64,000 bases of DNA from Bog-756 sp963696495 (GCA_963696495.1 CAVOKJ010000002.1:186001-250000), one strand, 5' to 3'. Counted from the stretch's first letter, positions 44,114 to 53,314 are shown. The notes: a model not told the origin generated them from the letters alone. Numbers and translations: made by a program.

Positions 44114-45250
44114 CTAGACGGCGAGCCGTTCCAACACGTCGGCAGCCGCAGTGGTCCGGTCATTGGCCAGCACCCGGGCCCCGGGGTCCCCCGAGGTCGG
44201 CCCCGCAGCGCCGACCTCGCCGGGTCTGGCGTCGGCGTCGCCGGGCCCGGAGGCCACCGCCGGTCCGGAGGAGGGAGCCCGGTTGAACAGGGCCAGCGCC
44301 CCTTCCAGCCCACGGAGGAGCTCACGCAGCTCAGGCGGGGGAGGGAAGTACTCCTCCTCGACGGTCACCGGCGCACGGTGGACGCCGTGCACCGGGGCCA
44401 GGCGGGCGACGACCGCATTGACCAGAGCCTCGGGGGCCGACGCCCCGGCGGTGACCCCCACCGTCCCCGACAGGTCGTCGGGGAGCTCGCTGGCATCGTT
44501 GACCCGGATCACCCGGGGGCAGCCGAAGGCGACCGCCACCTTCTCCAGGGCCACCGTGTTGGAGGAGTTCTCCGAGCCGATGACCACCACGGCGTCGGTC
44601 CGGCCGGCCAGTGCCTTCAGCGCGGCCTGCCGGTTGGTGGTGGCGAAGCACAGGTCGCTCCGGTTGGGCATCCACAGGTCGGGGAACCGCTGGCGGGCCC
44701 GATCGACGATCCCGGCCCACTCGTCGTGGGAGAGCGTCGTCTGAGCGAGGAGTGCCACCAGTGGGTCGCCCCCGCCGTCAGACAGATCGCCGAGATCGTC
44801 CACGTCCTCGGCCCGTTCGAGCAGCCGGACCGAGGAGGGGGCCACGGCCATGGTCCCGACGGCCTCCTCGTGGCCGTGATGGCCCACGTACAGGATCGTG
44901 TAGCCCTTGCGGGCCCGGACCTTCAGCTCGTGGTGGACCTTGGTCACGAGCGGGCACACCGCGTCGACCACGACACGCCCCTCGCCCCGGGACGAGGCGA
45001 TCACGTCCGGGGCGGACCCGTGCGCCGACAGCATCAGCGGGGCACCGGCCGGCACCTCGTCCACGCTGTCGACGAAGATCACGCCCTGGGCCCGGAACTG
45101 GTCGACGACGTGCCGGTTGTGGACGATCTCGTGATAGCAGTAGACCGGCGGCTCGAAGACCCTGACCATCCAGGCCAGGGCCTTGATCGCCTTCTCCACC
45201 CCGGCGCAGAAGCCCCGGGGCTCGGCGAGCAGCACACGATCGACGTTCAC
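44114..45250 (-). CDS. ispH: 4-hydroxy-3-methylbut-2-enyl diphosphate reductase
   Basis: This [4Fe-4S] enzyme (LytB/IspH) shows its three cluster cysteines in RGFCAGVEKAI, AVCPLVTKVH and LCFATTNRQA, plus VIGSENSSNT and TAGASAPEALV. It makes IPP and DMAPP in the last step of the MEP pathway. At 378 residues it has a C-terminal low-complexity extension of about 60 residues. The GTG at 45250 is preceded, 6 bases upstream, by TAACCT, and there is no Shine-Dalgarno. Confidence 0.95.
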   Translation of the reverse strand: MNVDRVLLAEPRGFCAGVEKAIKALAWMVRVFEPPVYCYHEIVHNRHVVDQFRAQGVIFVDSVDEVPAGAPLMLSAHGSAPDVIASSRGEGRVVVDAVCPLVTKVHHELKVRARKGYTILYVGHHGHEEAVGTMAVAPSSVRLLERAEDVDDLGDLSDGGGDPLVALLAQTTLSHDEWAGIVDRARQRFPDLWMPNRSDLCFATTNRQAALKALAGRTDAVVVIGSENSSNTVALEKVAVAFGCPRVIRVNDASELPDDLSGTVGVTAGASAPEALVNAVVARLAPVHGVHRAPVTVEEEYFPPPPELRELLRGLEGALALFNRAPSSGPAVASGPGDADARPGEVGAAGPTSGDPGARVLANDRTTAAADVLERLAV

Positions 45251-45256
45251 CGGCCC

Positions 45257-45262
45257 AGGTTA
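45257..45262 (-). promoter_or_regulatory. Predicted -10 of the ispH promoter (leaderless)
   Basis: TAACCT (minus strand) 6 bases before the GTG at 45250. Confidence 0.5.
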
Positions 45263-45365
45263 CCGGCCCTCCGAGCGGGCCCGGCTCGCCCCGGACACGG
45301 CTCAGGACGGTGATGGCGGTGCGGAGCCTCCGGTGGCCCGGGACGGAATCACCGGGGAGAGCTAG

Positions 45366-45371
45366 TACCCT
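45366..45371 (+). promoter_or_regulatory. Predicted -10 of a leaderless promoter
   Basis: TACCCT 6 bases before the ATG at 45378; it faces the ispH promoter about 105 bases away. Confidence 0.5.
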
Positions 45372-45377
45372 GGTTCG

Positions 45378-46841
45378 ATGTCGGCGCCCCGGGTGACGAC
45401 GGCGCCCAAGGTCGTCGCCGTCACCGAATCGTCACCGGCACACCGGTCCGGACTGAGAGCCGGGGACGAGCTCCTCCTCCTCAACGGTCGGTCACCCCGT
45501 GACGTCATCGAGTACAGCCTGGTGGTGGACGAGCCCGACCTGGACCTCGTCGTCCGCCGCCGCGGACTGACCGATCCCCTCGGCATCCGGGTGGAGAAGG
45601 AGCCCGGTGAGCCCCTCGGCGTCGAGGTGTCCTCGGCGGTGTTCGACCGGGTCCGCACGTGCGACAACCACTGCGAGTTCTGCTTCATCCACCAGCTGCC
45701 CAAGGGGATGCGACGCAGTCTCTCGCTGAAGGACGACGACTACCGCCTGTCCTTCCTCTACGGCAACTTCACGACGCTCACCCGCTTCACGGAGATGGAC
45801 CTCGAACGGGTCCTGACCGAGCGGCTGAGCCCCCTGTTCGTGTCGATCCACGCCACCGACCCCGACACGCGGTCCGACCTGCTGCGCAACCGGAGGGGGG
45901 CCACGAGTCTGCGATGGCTGGGCGCGCTGCTCGACGGTGGCATCGAGGTGCACGGCCAGGTGGTGGTGTGCCCGGGCAAGAACGACGGGCACGTCCTCGA
46001 CGACACGCTGGCCGGGATCCTCGACCGCTATCCGACGCTGGCCACGGTGGCCTGCGTGCCCCTCGGGGTCAGCAGGTTCTCGAAGGAGGGCGCGATGCGG
46101 CCCCACACCCGGGAGGAGGCGGCCGCCGTGTGCGACACCGTCGACTCCTGGCAGCAGACCTTCCTGACCGCCATCGGCCGGCGGATGGTGTTCTGTGCGG
46201 ACGAGTACTACCTGATGGCCGAACGGCCTTTCCCGGCCGCCGCCACCTATGAGGGCTTCCCCCAGCACGAGAACGGGCTGGGGATGGCCAGGGCCTTCGA
46301 GGCGGCGTTCGGCGGCGACGAGCAGGCCGCCCTCGGGGTGCGCCCCGGGTTCTTCGCCGCCGTCGACGGGGCGCCGGCCGCCGGCTACCGGGCACCCCGG
46401 TCGGAGCGGGTGACGACGACCCGGCCCCAGCACGCACCGGTGGCCATCCTGACCGGCGAGTACGGGGCGCGCGTCCTGGCGCCGCTGGTCGACTCCCTCG
46501 GACGCGACGACATCCGGCTGGTGCCGGTCACCAACACCTTCTTCGGGGGCAACATCGGGGTATCGGGCCTGCTGACCGGGACCGACCTCGTCGCCGTGCT
46601 GGGCGGCGAGCCCGAAGGTCACCGCTACCTCCTTCCCGACTCGTGCCTCTCCGAGGGCCGGTTCCTCGACGACCTCACGCTCGCCGACCTCCCCCGACCG
46701 GTGGAGGTCGTCCCCACCGACGGCCTCTCCCTCCGCCGCGCCCTCGAGGCACCCACCGGCCCCGTGGTCCCCACTCACGGCTGCGCCACGGGTGTCCGCA
46801 CCCCCGAGCGGGTGCCGGTGTCGCTCGGGGCACCACGGTGA
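45378..46841 (+). CDS. PDZ-radical SAM protein with DUF512 domain
   Basis: The 487-residue product has an N-terminal PDZ-like domain (SPAHRSGLRAGDELLLLNGR), the radical SAM cluster motif CDNHCEFCFIHQLP (CxxxCxxC) and a C-terminal DUF512-type region with TGEYGARVLAPLV and NTFFGGNIGVSGLL. The family is widespread and usually sits beside der, as here, but its reaction is not known to me. The stop overlaps der by 4 bases (GTGA), implying co-translation with the ribosome-assembly GTPase. Confidence 0.9.
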   Translation: MSAPRVTTAPKVVAVTESSPAHRSGLRAGDELLLLNGRSPRDVIEYSLVVDEPDLDLVVRRRGLTDPLGIRVEKEPGEPLGVEVSSAVFDRVRTCDNHCEFCFIHQLPKGMRRSLSLKDDDYRLSFLYGNFTTLTRFTEMDLERVLTERLSPLFVSIHATDPDTRSDLLRNRRGATSLRWLGALLDGGIEVHGQVVVCPGKNDGHVLDDTLAGILDRYPTLATVACVPLGVSRFSKEGAMRPHTREEAAAVCDTVDSWQQTFLTAIGRRMVFCADEYYLMAERPFPAAATYEGFPQHENGLGMARAFEAAFGGDEQAALGVRPGFFAAVDGAPAAGYRAPRSERVTTTRPQHAPVAILTGEYGARVLAPLVDSLGRDDIRLVPVTNTFFGGNIGVSGLLTGTDLVAVLGGEPEGHRYLLPDSCLSEGRFLDDLTLADLPRPVEVVPTDGLSLRRALEAPTGPVVPTHGCATGVRTPERVPVSLGAPR

Positions 46842-48247
46842 GCGGGACGGTGCCGGCCACCTCGCCGACCACCAGGGGGCGGCCACTGGTGGTCATCGCC
46901 GGACGGCCCAACGTCGGCAAATCGACCCTGGTCAACCGCATCGTCGGCCGCCGTGCCGCAGTCGTCGAGGAGCGGCCCGGTGTGACCCGCGATCGCAAGG
47001 AGCTCGACGCCGAATGGTGCGGGCACCCCTTCACCGTGGTCGACACCGGCGGCTGGCTGTCGAGCGACGACCCCCTCGACGCCCAGGTGAGCGCCCAGGC
47101 CGAACGGGCCATCGCCGAAGCGGACGTCGTCCTCCTCGTGGTGGACGTCACGGTCGGACTGCTCGACGAGGACCTCGCCGTCGCCCGGGTGCTCAAGCGC
47201 TCCGGGCGGCCGGTACGGGTGGTGGTCAACAAGGTCGACTCCTCCCAACGGGAGGCCGACGCCTGGGACGCCATGGCCCTGGGACTGGGGGAGCCGTGGC
47301 CGGTCAGCGCCCTGCACGGGCGGGGGACCGGCGATCTGCTCGACGACGTGGTCCGGCTCCTCCCCGATGCCGGTGACGTCGGCGACCGGGGGCCCGACGG
47401 CGAAGGGGACATCGACCCCGACGCCGGCGATTCCCCCGCCGAGGATGCCGGGGCCGGCATCCCCCGGGTGGCGCTGGTCGGCCGGCCCAATGTGGGGAAG
47501 TCGACGTTGTTCAACCGGCTCGTCGGCGACGAGCGCTCGGTCACCCATGATGCCCCGGGCACCACCAGGGACGCCGTCGACACCGTGGTCGAGACGCCCG
47601 ACGGCACGGTCTGCTTCATCGACACGGCCGGAATGCGACGCAAGTCGCGCACCGAGCGCGGCACCGAGTACTTCTCGGTGCTCCGGGCTCTCGATGCCCT
47701 CGACCGGGCGGACATCGCCCTGCTGGTCATCGACGCCACCGCCGGCGTCACCCATCAGGACCAGCGCCTGGCCGAACGGATCGGGGCATCCGGGTGCCCG
47801 ACGGTGGTGGTCCTGAACAAGTGGGAGCTCATCGCCACCGAGGACCGCAGCGGGATCCTGATCGACATCGGCGACCGGCTGGCGTTCCTCGGTGACGCAC
47901 CGGTGCTCCGGATCAGCGCCCTGTCCGGGCTCGGGGTCCACCAGATCCTCCCGGCGGTGGCCGCCGCCGAAGAGGCGTACCACTCGCGGATCCCCACCGG
48001 CGAGCTCAACCGGGCCCTCAAGTCGATCCAGATGGCCCATCCGCCGGTGGGAGCGAAGATCCAGTACGCCGTGCAGGGGGCGAACGACCCTCCCACCTTC
48101 ACCCTGTTCACCAACGGTCGGCTGCAGCCCACCTACCTGCGATACGTGGAGCGCGGCCTGCGCGAACGGTTCGATCTCGGACCGACGCCCATCAAGCTGA
48201 GGGTCCGGGCCAAGGGCGCCAACGGGGGTGGGGGGCGGCGGCGGTGA
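46838..48247 (+). CDS. der: Ribosome biogenesis GTPase Der (EngA)
   Basis: The 469-residue protein has two tandem GTPase domains, each with AGRPNVGKST or VGRPNVGKST, DTGGW or DTAGM, and NKVD or NKWE. A KH-like C-terminal domain (SIQMAHPPVGAKIQYA) completes it. Der assists 50S subunit assembly. An Asp/Gly-rich linker of about 30 residues joins the two GTPase domains. The start is GTG at 46838. Confidence 0.95.
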   Translation: MSGTVPATSPTTRGRPLVVIAGRPNVGKSTLVNRIVGRRAAVVEERPGVTRDRKELDAEWCGHPFTVVDTGGWLSSDDPLDAQVSAQAERAIAEADVVLLVVDVTVGLLDEDLAVARVLKRSGRPVRVVVNKVDSSQREADAWDAMALGLGEPWPVSALHGRGTGDLLDDVVRLLPDAGDVGDRGPDGEGDIDPDAGDSPAEDAGAGIPRVALVGRPNVGKSTLFNRLVGDERSVTHDAPGTTRDAVDTVVETPDGTVCFIDTAGMRRKSRTERGTEYFSVLRALDALDRADIALLVIDATAGVTHQDQRLAERIGASGCPTVVVLNKWELIATEDRSGILIDIGDRLAFLGDAPVLRISALSGLGVHQILPAVAAAEEAYHSRIPTGELNRALKSIQMAHPPVGAKIQYAVQGANDPPTFTLFTNGRLQPTYLRYVERGLRERFDLGPTPIKLRVRAKGANGGGGRRR

Positions 48248-48334
48248 GCTCCCGGGGACCGATCGGATGCCGACCGGGCCGGCGGCCGCCGCCACTGAAC
48301 ACCCGGGACGTGGGCCGCCGGGAGCAGGTGCGTC

Positions 48335-48532
48335 GTGCCGTGGTGTGAGCAGTGCGACCGGCACCTCGACGCCGACGAGCTGACCGCGGAGGGCGACTGC
48401 CCCACCTGTGGGACCGAGCCCCTCGCCCATCGTAAGTCGCCCTGGTACTTCAAGTTCATGCTGGTGGCCAGTGTCATCTATCTCGGGTACCGGGCGTTCC
48501 AGGGAATCACCTGGGTGGTCCACCATGTGTGA
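48335..48532 (+). CDS. Small zinc-ribbon membrane protein
   Basis: The 65-residue product starts with a zinc ribbon (CEQC...CPTC) and has one transmembrane helix (FKFMLVASVIYLGYRAF) near its C-terminus. It follows der on the same strand after 87 bases. I know no function; it looks like a small actinobacterial conserved membrane protein. The start GTG at 48335 lies just before the first cysteine. Confidence 0.75.
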   Translation: MPWCEQCDRHLDADELTAEGDCPTCGTEPLAHRKSPWYFKFMLVASVIYLGYRAFQGITWVVHHV

Positions 48533-48600
48533 TTCCCACCACTGATCCGGGACCGTTGGCGCCGGCATCGAAGGAGTCACCTTCCTGCGCCCGATCGCTG

Positions 48601-48664
48601 GTCCGCCCTGTCTGGTCGGCCCTGCCGCCCTGTCTGTTCCGCCCTGCCTTGTCCGCCCTGTCCG
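48601..48664. repeat. Degenerate tandem repeat of a GTCCGCCCTGTC-like unit
   Basis: Five imperfect copies of a 12-14-base unit built on CCGCCCTG follow each other in the roughly 300-base gap between two genes. The strand bias (pyrimidine-rich on +) is strong. No gene is supported in this gap. Confidence 0.6.
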
Positions 48665-48828
48665 TTGCGCGCTGGGCTCGTGGTCACGGAAAGTAGTGAT
48701 GCTGTCACTGTCCGGGGGAAGTCCCAGCTGTCCAACGTGACCGGCCCGAATCGACGGACCAGGTGTGCTAGCAACAGGGGGTGCCTTGTGTGTCATCAGG
48801 GTGAAATTCGAGCCATTGGGGGACTGCC

Positions 48829-49809
48829 GTGCGCAAACGATCCATGCCTACCGTCGTCGGGACCGCGTTCGCGGCCGCCTGCATCGCCGCCATCGGCCTC
48901 GTGGCCACTCCGGCCGTGAGCTCGGCGAATCCGGTCCACGCCGCCAGGAGCAAGCCGACGGTCTACTACCTGTCGCTCGGTGACTCCTACTCCCAGGGCT
49001 ACCAGACCCCGACGGTCGACCAGAGCCCCGGCTACACCGACAAGGTGGCGAAGAAGGAACACATGACGCTCGAGAACTTCGGCTGCGGCGGTGCCACGAC
49101 CACGTCGCTCCTCGACACGGTCGGCTGCCCCGGCTCGCAGGAGGCGACGTACGGAGTGGCCTACCCCGACACCACCCAGGAGGCGGCCGCACTCGCCTTC
49201 ATCGCCGCCCATCCGGGCCAGATCGGACTCATCACCGTCTCGATCGGGGGCAACGACGTGACGGCCTGCGCCGACAATGCCGACCCGATCCCGTGCGTGG
49301 TGGCCGCCTCCGGGACAATCACGACGAACGTCGACCAGTTGGTGTCCGACCTCAACTCCGCACTGTCGGCCAACAGCGACACCTCGGCGAAGCTGGTCGG
49401 CCTCACCTACCCCGATGTGATCCTGGGTGACGACGTCTTCCCGGCTGGAGGCACCAACCCGGTGCTGGCGGCGGAGTCGGTCACCGCTTTCGACGACATC
49501 ATCAACCCCAACCTGGATGCCGCGTACACGTCGGTCCCCTACGGCTCGTTCGTCAACGAGACGTCGGCCCCCTACGTGAAGGGCCCGATCGCCGCGACCG
49601 CCGGGGACGACACGGGAACGTGGAACGACGGCACCGGCGCCTATACCGGCCCGACCATCAAGTTCAAGCCGTTCGGCAACACCGTTCCCGAGTCCGTGGC
49701 CGAGGTGTGCAAGATCACGAACTACTGCACCATCCAAGGTGACATCCACCCGAACCCCAAGGGCTACACCTGGATCACCGGCCTGATCCTCACCGACCTC
49801 GGCCTCTGA
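48829..49809 (+). CDS. Secreted SGNH/GDSL-family hydrolase
   Basis: The 326-residue protein has a signal peptide (basic start, hydrophobic residues 8-30, cleavage near SANPVHA). The catalytic blocks are GDSYSQG (Ser), GCGGATT, SIGGNDV and GDIHPNPKGY (Asp and His). It should be an exported lipase/esterase or polysaccharide deacetylase. Four cysteines in pairs (GCGG...VGC, TAC...IPC) suggest disulfides. The GTG at 48829 has GGGGGA 5 bases upstream. A perfect terminator hairpin follows. Confidence 0.88.
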   Translation: MRKRSMPTVVGTAFAAACIAAIGLVATPAVSSANPVHAARSKPTVYYLSLGDSYSQGYQTPTVDQSPGYTDKVAKKEHMTLENFGCGGATTTSLLDTVGCPGSQEATYGVAYPDTTQEAAALAFIAAHPGQIGLITVSIGGNDVTACADNADPIPCVVAASGTITTNVDQLVSDLNSALSANSDTSAKLVGLTYPDVILGDDVFPAGGTNPVLAAESVTAFDDIINPNLDAAYTSVPYGSFVNETSAPYVKGPIAATAGDDTGTWNDGTGAYTGPTIKFKPFGNTVPESVAEVCKITNYCTIQGDIHPNPKGYTWITGLILTDLGL

Positions 49810-49861
49810 GCAGTCCCGGTGGACGGTGGCCCACGGGCCGCCTGCCGTCACCACCGGCGTA

Positions 49862-49893
49862 GCACGACCCCCGGCCAGCGCCGGGGGTCGTGC
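49862..49893 (+). terminator. Perfect 14-bp terminator hairpin
   Basis: GCACGACCCCCGGC (49862-49875) is exactly complementary to 49880-49893 with a 4-base loop, 53 bases after the hydrolase stop. Confidence 0.75.
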
Positions 49894-50130
49894 GCGTGGT
49901 GACCTCAGCGCCGTTGGGCACACCGCTGGGAGCTGACCCCGACCGTCGGGTGTCTCCTTGCCGGGCCGATCGGTCCCACGCAGACACGAGTTGACGGCTC
50001 CCGCGACAAATCAGTTGCGTCCGCCTGCGACCCGTGTCCATACTGATCTCACTCGAAGTCCGACGGCAGGGTACGGGACCCGCCCGAGGTGGCGATGCCG
50101 CCGGGTCCGGACGCAGAAGGGAGCGGATCC

Positions 50131-52038
50131 ATGAGGTGGAATCGTCTTGTACGGATGGCCGGCGCCATAGCAGTGGGGGCCGCCGGCTTGACCGCCAGCA
50201 GCCTCGGAGCGACTGCCCTCCTCGGTGGGGGCCCGGTCGCCGGGGCCGCCACCTGCGTCGCCGCCGGCAGCACCGGGCTCACCGCGCTCGTGGTCGCCAC
50301 GCCCGGCGAGACGATCACCGGGCCGGTCACCGCCACCGGCTGCGACCTTGGCGTCTACGTCGGCACAGGGGTCACCGGGGTCACGATCAACGGGGCCACG
50401 GTCAGCGGGGCCAACGACACCGGCATCTTCGCCGAGCAGACCTCGGGCCTCACCGTGTCGGGCTCGACGGTGGACGGCAACGGCGTGGCGCCCAACACCG
50501 CCATCGGCTCCTACGGCGGGATCGTCCTGGCCGGCGTCGACAACTCGTCCGTGACCAACAGCTCGGTGACCGACAACGGGGGCGGCGGGGTGTTCGTCAA
50601 CGACAACGGCCCGATCGACCCGGGGGCCCCGAACGCCGGTCCGTCCAGCCCGGTCCCCTCGACTGGTGACTCGGTCACGGGCAACACCATCAACGGCAAC
50701 TACGGCTCCTGCGCCATCGTCTTCTCGACCCACAACAGCGGGGGGAGCATCAGCAACGGCATCATCAGCGGGAACGTCATCAGCGGTCACCCGGGAGTCT
50801 TCCGGTCGACCGGGCCGGACGTCGGTGGCATCGTGGTCGCCACCGCCTCGGCCGGGGCCACGGTCAGCAACATCTCGGTCACCACCAACAGCGTGACCGG
50901 ATCGTTCGAGGGCGGGATCATCGTGCACTCGCACGCCCCGAACGACGTGGTCACCGGCGTCAGCATCCAGAACAACACCGTGTACAACGGCAACAACTGG
51001 GGTGCGACCAACGGCCCGCCGACCACCGTCGGCATCATCGTCGGCGTGGACGTGCTGCCCGTGCCGCCGGCCAACGCGCCGGCCATCCGCAACACCACCG
51101 TGGCCAGCAACACCATCTACGGCCAGCACTACGGAATCTGGATCAGCGGCGTGAGCGGCGTCACCACCACCCCCGCCAACAACATCACCGTGCTCACCGG
51201 CGGCACGGCCATCTACAACACCCCGGTGCCGGGCACCGGTTACTGGCAGGTGGCCTCCGATGGCGGGGTCTTCACCTACGGGAGCGCCGGGTTCTACGGC
51301 TCGGCCGGCGGCATCAAGCTCAACCAACCCGTCGTCGGCATCACCCCCACCCAGGACCAGGGCGGGTACTGGCTGGTGGCCTCGGACGGCGGGGTCTTCA
51401 CCTACGGTGACGCCACGTTCTACGGCTCGGCCGGCAACATCAAGCTCAACAAGCCGGTCGTGGGCATCGCCTCGACCCCCTACGTGCCGGGGGCCGGTGG
51501 TGCGCCGGCCTCGCCGGCCGGCAAGGGCTACTGGCTGGTGGCGGCGGACGGCGGGGTCTTCAACTACGGGGACGCCGGCTTCTACGGCTCGGCCGGCAAC
51601 ATCAAGCTCAACCAGCCCATCGTGGGCATCGCACCCACCCCTGACGGCAAGGGCTACTGGCTGGTGGCGGCCGACGGTGGAGTCTTCAACTACGGCGACG
51701 CCGGCTTCTACGGCTCGGCCGGCAACCTGAAGCTGGTCAAGCCGGTGGTCGGCATCGCCGCCACCCCTGACGGCAAGGGCTACTGGCTGGTGGCGGCCGA
51801 CGGCGGGGTCTTCAACTACGGCGACGCCAAGTTCTACGGCTCAGCCGGCAACCTGAAGCTGGTCAAGCCGGTCGTCGGCATCGCCGCCACCCCTGACGGC
51901 AAGGGCTACTGGCTCTCGGCCGCCGACGGCGGGGTCTTCAGCTACGGCGACGCCAAGTTCTACGGCTCTTCGGGCAACCTGAAGCTGGTCAAGCCGGTGG
52001 TGGGCATGTCGGCCGTGGGAACGACCACCTCGGGCTGA
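50131..52038 (+). CDS. Secreted beta-helix protein with six tandem GYW repeats
   Basis: The 635-residue product has a signal peptide (residues 1-40, cleavage near GPVAGA). A right-handed parallel beta-helix region (about 45-365) follows, with many short turns such as GNTINGN and GVTINGATVSG, typical of pectate-lyase-like or surface carbohydrate-binding proteins. The second half consists of six units near 42 residues with the core GYWLVAADGGVFNYGDA...FYGSAGNLKL. The units probably form a beta-propeller-like or solenoid domain. The ATG has AAGGGAG upstream. No catalytic residues can be assigned, so it may bind rather than cleave polysaccharide. A strong hairpin follows. Confidence 0.85.
   Translation: MRWNRLVRMAGAIAVGAAGLTASSLGATALLGGGPVAGAATCVAAGSTGLTALVVATPGETITGPVTATGCDLGVYVGTGVTGVTINGATVSGANDTGIFAEQTSGLTVSGSTVDGNGVAPNTAIGSYGGIVLAGVDNSSVTNSSVTDNGGGGVFVNDNGPIDPGAPNAGPSSPVPSTGDSVTGNTINGNYGSCAIVFSTHNSGGSISNGIISGNVISGHPGVFRSTGPDVGGIVVATASAGATVSNISVTTNSVTGSFEGGIIVHSHAPNDVVTGVSIQNNTVYNGNNWGATNGPPTTVGIIVGVDVLPVPPANAPAIRNTTVASNTIYGQHYGIWISGVSGVTTTPANNITVLTGGTAIYNTPVPGTGYWQVASDGGVFTYGSAGFYGSAGGIKLNQPVVGITPTQDQGGYWLVASDGGVFTYGDATFYGSAGNIKLNKPVVGIASTPYVPGAGGAPASPAGKGYWLVAADGGVFNYGDAGFYGSAGNIKLNQPIVGIAPTPDGKGYWLVAADGGVFNYGDAGFYGSAGNLKLVKPVVGIAATPDGKGYWLVAADGGVFNYGDAKFYGSAGNLKLVKPVVGIAATPDGKGYWLSAADGGVFSYGDAKFYGSSGNLKLVKPVVGMSAVGTTTSG
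51235..52011 (+). repeat. Six tandem repeats of about 126 bp coding GYWxVAxDGGVF units
   Basis: Units start near 51238, 51367, 51528, 51651, 51777 and 51903. The last four are spaced about 123-126 bases and are nearly identical in DNA, so they look recently duplicated. The third is preceded by a Pro/Gly/Ala insertion. Confidence 0.85.
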
Positions 52039-52048
52039 CCGACCTGGG

Positions 52049-52086
52049 CGCCCGACCTCCCCGGATCTGACCGGTGGGGTCGGGCG
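52049..52086 (+). terminator. Terminator hairpin after the beta-helix gene
   Basis: 52049-52064 pairs with 52071-52086 (16 bp, one mismatch, one wobble) around a 6-base loop. Confidence 0.7.
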
Positions 52087-52736
52087 TCGACGCTCACGGG
52101 GCCGGCGATCGGGTGCCGGTCTCCGTCCGCTCACTCGCCGGGGCCTCGGGCCAACGGTGCCTCAGTGGGCTGCTCGGCGCGGAAGTGCGGCCCGGAATCC
52201 CCACCGGAGAAGGCCACACAAGGCGGAAAGGCTCGGCACAGTGGCCCAGGGAGACCACGGTGGGCGGGGGAGGGACCAACCGTCAATGAGCTCGCCCCAG
52301 GTTGGGTAGGCTCTCGGCTGGTTGCTTGAGAACCCTTGTGAGCGAGGTGTTGGCAAACGACCATTTCGGGTCGGAGCCCTCTCGGCAGATGGGGCGCTGA
52401 CCAGGAGCGGACTGTGGCGCAGCTTGGTGAGAGCGCTTGACTGGGGGGCGGAACCAGCCCAATAGCTTCCGATGGACTGCGACGGATTCGCGAGCCATGG
52501 GTCCTTCGGGTCTCCCTACCCGTCCCGTCTCCACGGCCCGCCAGCCGTCCCGAACCTTTGCCGATCGCTCAACGGATCCACCCGACCGATGTCAGGTCGA
52601 CCCGGTGGCCGTCGCACGCCTCGACCGACCGGACCATCGGCCCGGCACCTCCGTCCGCCCGGCCTACTCACAGACACGAGTCAATGCTTTGCCCGATGAT
52701 GCACGGAAATGAGGATTCAGGTTCGGTACTCAAGCG
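52087..52736. other. Non-coding region containing a broken tRNA-Pro leader copy
   Basis: No protein gene is supported. From about 52300 the sequence matches the region ahead of the intact tRNA-Pro gene (about 53250-53354), including an exact shared block TTGGCAAACGACCATTTCGG (from about 52350 and 53295) and a hairpin with GGTCGG/CTGACC arms (52369-52374 and 52397-52402). Beyond 52447 the similarity ends. Confidence 0.55.
52408..52447 (+). pseudogene. Truncated tRNA-Pro(GGG) copy (5' half only)
   Basis: Bases 52408-52447 match the intact gene at 53355 through the acceptor 5' strand, D arm and the 5' side and loop of the anticodon arm (CTTGA, then CTGGGGG). They then diverge abruptly, so the 3' half is missing. 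Two changes in the D arm and one in the acceptor strand mark decay. Confidence 0.75.
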
Positions 52737-52883
52737 CTAGCTATTGCCTCTCCACGACTTCTCTGGCCCGAAGGTGATCCTGTAGTTGGGATTGCTATTA
52801 CCACTTTTGGAGACACGAGTGACGATGGCAGCAATCACGAGCGCCCCTCCGAGGAAAATAATGGGGAAATAATCCTGAATCAT
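52737..52883 (-). CDS. 48-residue membrane protein in an AT-richer patch
   Basis: The ATG at 52883 is preceded by an excellent AAAGGAG 7 bases upstream, better than almost any other gene of the window. The product has a short polar start, one transmembrane helix (FPIIFLGGALVIAAIV, residues about 6-22) and a basic/polar tail (TRVSKSGNSNPNYRITFG). The local base composition is visibly AT-richer than its surroundings, suggesting foreign origin. No family is recognised; it could be a small regulator, toxin-like peptide or remnant of a mobile element. Confidence 0.7.
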   Translation of the reverse strand: MIQDYFPIIFLGGALVIAAIVTRVSKSGNSNPNYRITFGPEKSWRGNS

Positions 52884-53314
52884 GATGGGCTCCTTTCGTT
52901 CGCCTCCGGGGCCACCCGGCAAGTCCTGGTCATGACCTGTTCTGATGCCTCCGGTTCCCTCCTGATTTTAATGGATTCGGTCTCTTAATCCAGAGGTTCC
53001 CGCCATTTCATGAGGTTGGTGGCAGTGCTGGACGTGGCCCGTTCCGTCCTCGGCCATGACCATCCAGAAGCACCGCTCTGAGAGTAGATGGAGTGCGTTG
53101 ACGTATTGCTCCACAGGACCACGGCGGGGCAGAGGAGTGACGGCGACGAACCCTGAGTACCTTGTGCCCGTCGAACGTGGGACCGCCGCTCGCACTCCCG
53201 CTCGGCATACCCGAGCGTCCACGCCCCGTTCGGCTCAGGGTCCCGGCTTGAGTAGGCTCTCGCCTGGTCACTTGAAACCGCTTGTTGGTAAAGCGTTGGC
53301 AAACGACCATTTCG

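Noticed and set aside
43532..45313. A 593-codon plus-strand frame opposite the HD protein and ispH
   Set aside because: Opposes two recognised enzymes; ispH cysteine motifs settle the coding strand.
48533..48828. Possible riboswitch ahead of the SGNH hydrolase
   Set aside because: I could not match any known riboswitch core; only degenerate repeats and a good ribosome binding site are visible.
50011..51327. A 438-codon minus-strand frame opposite the beta-helix gene
   Set aside because: The plus strand has a signal peptide, ribosome binding site and repeats; the minus frame is Asp/Gly/Val/His-rich noise.
52131..53310. Two similar minus-strand frames starting MVVCQ near both tRNA copies
   Set aside because: Their likeness comes from the duplicated tRNA leader; neither has a ribosome binding site and they do not share a conserved protein beyond the duplicated DNA.
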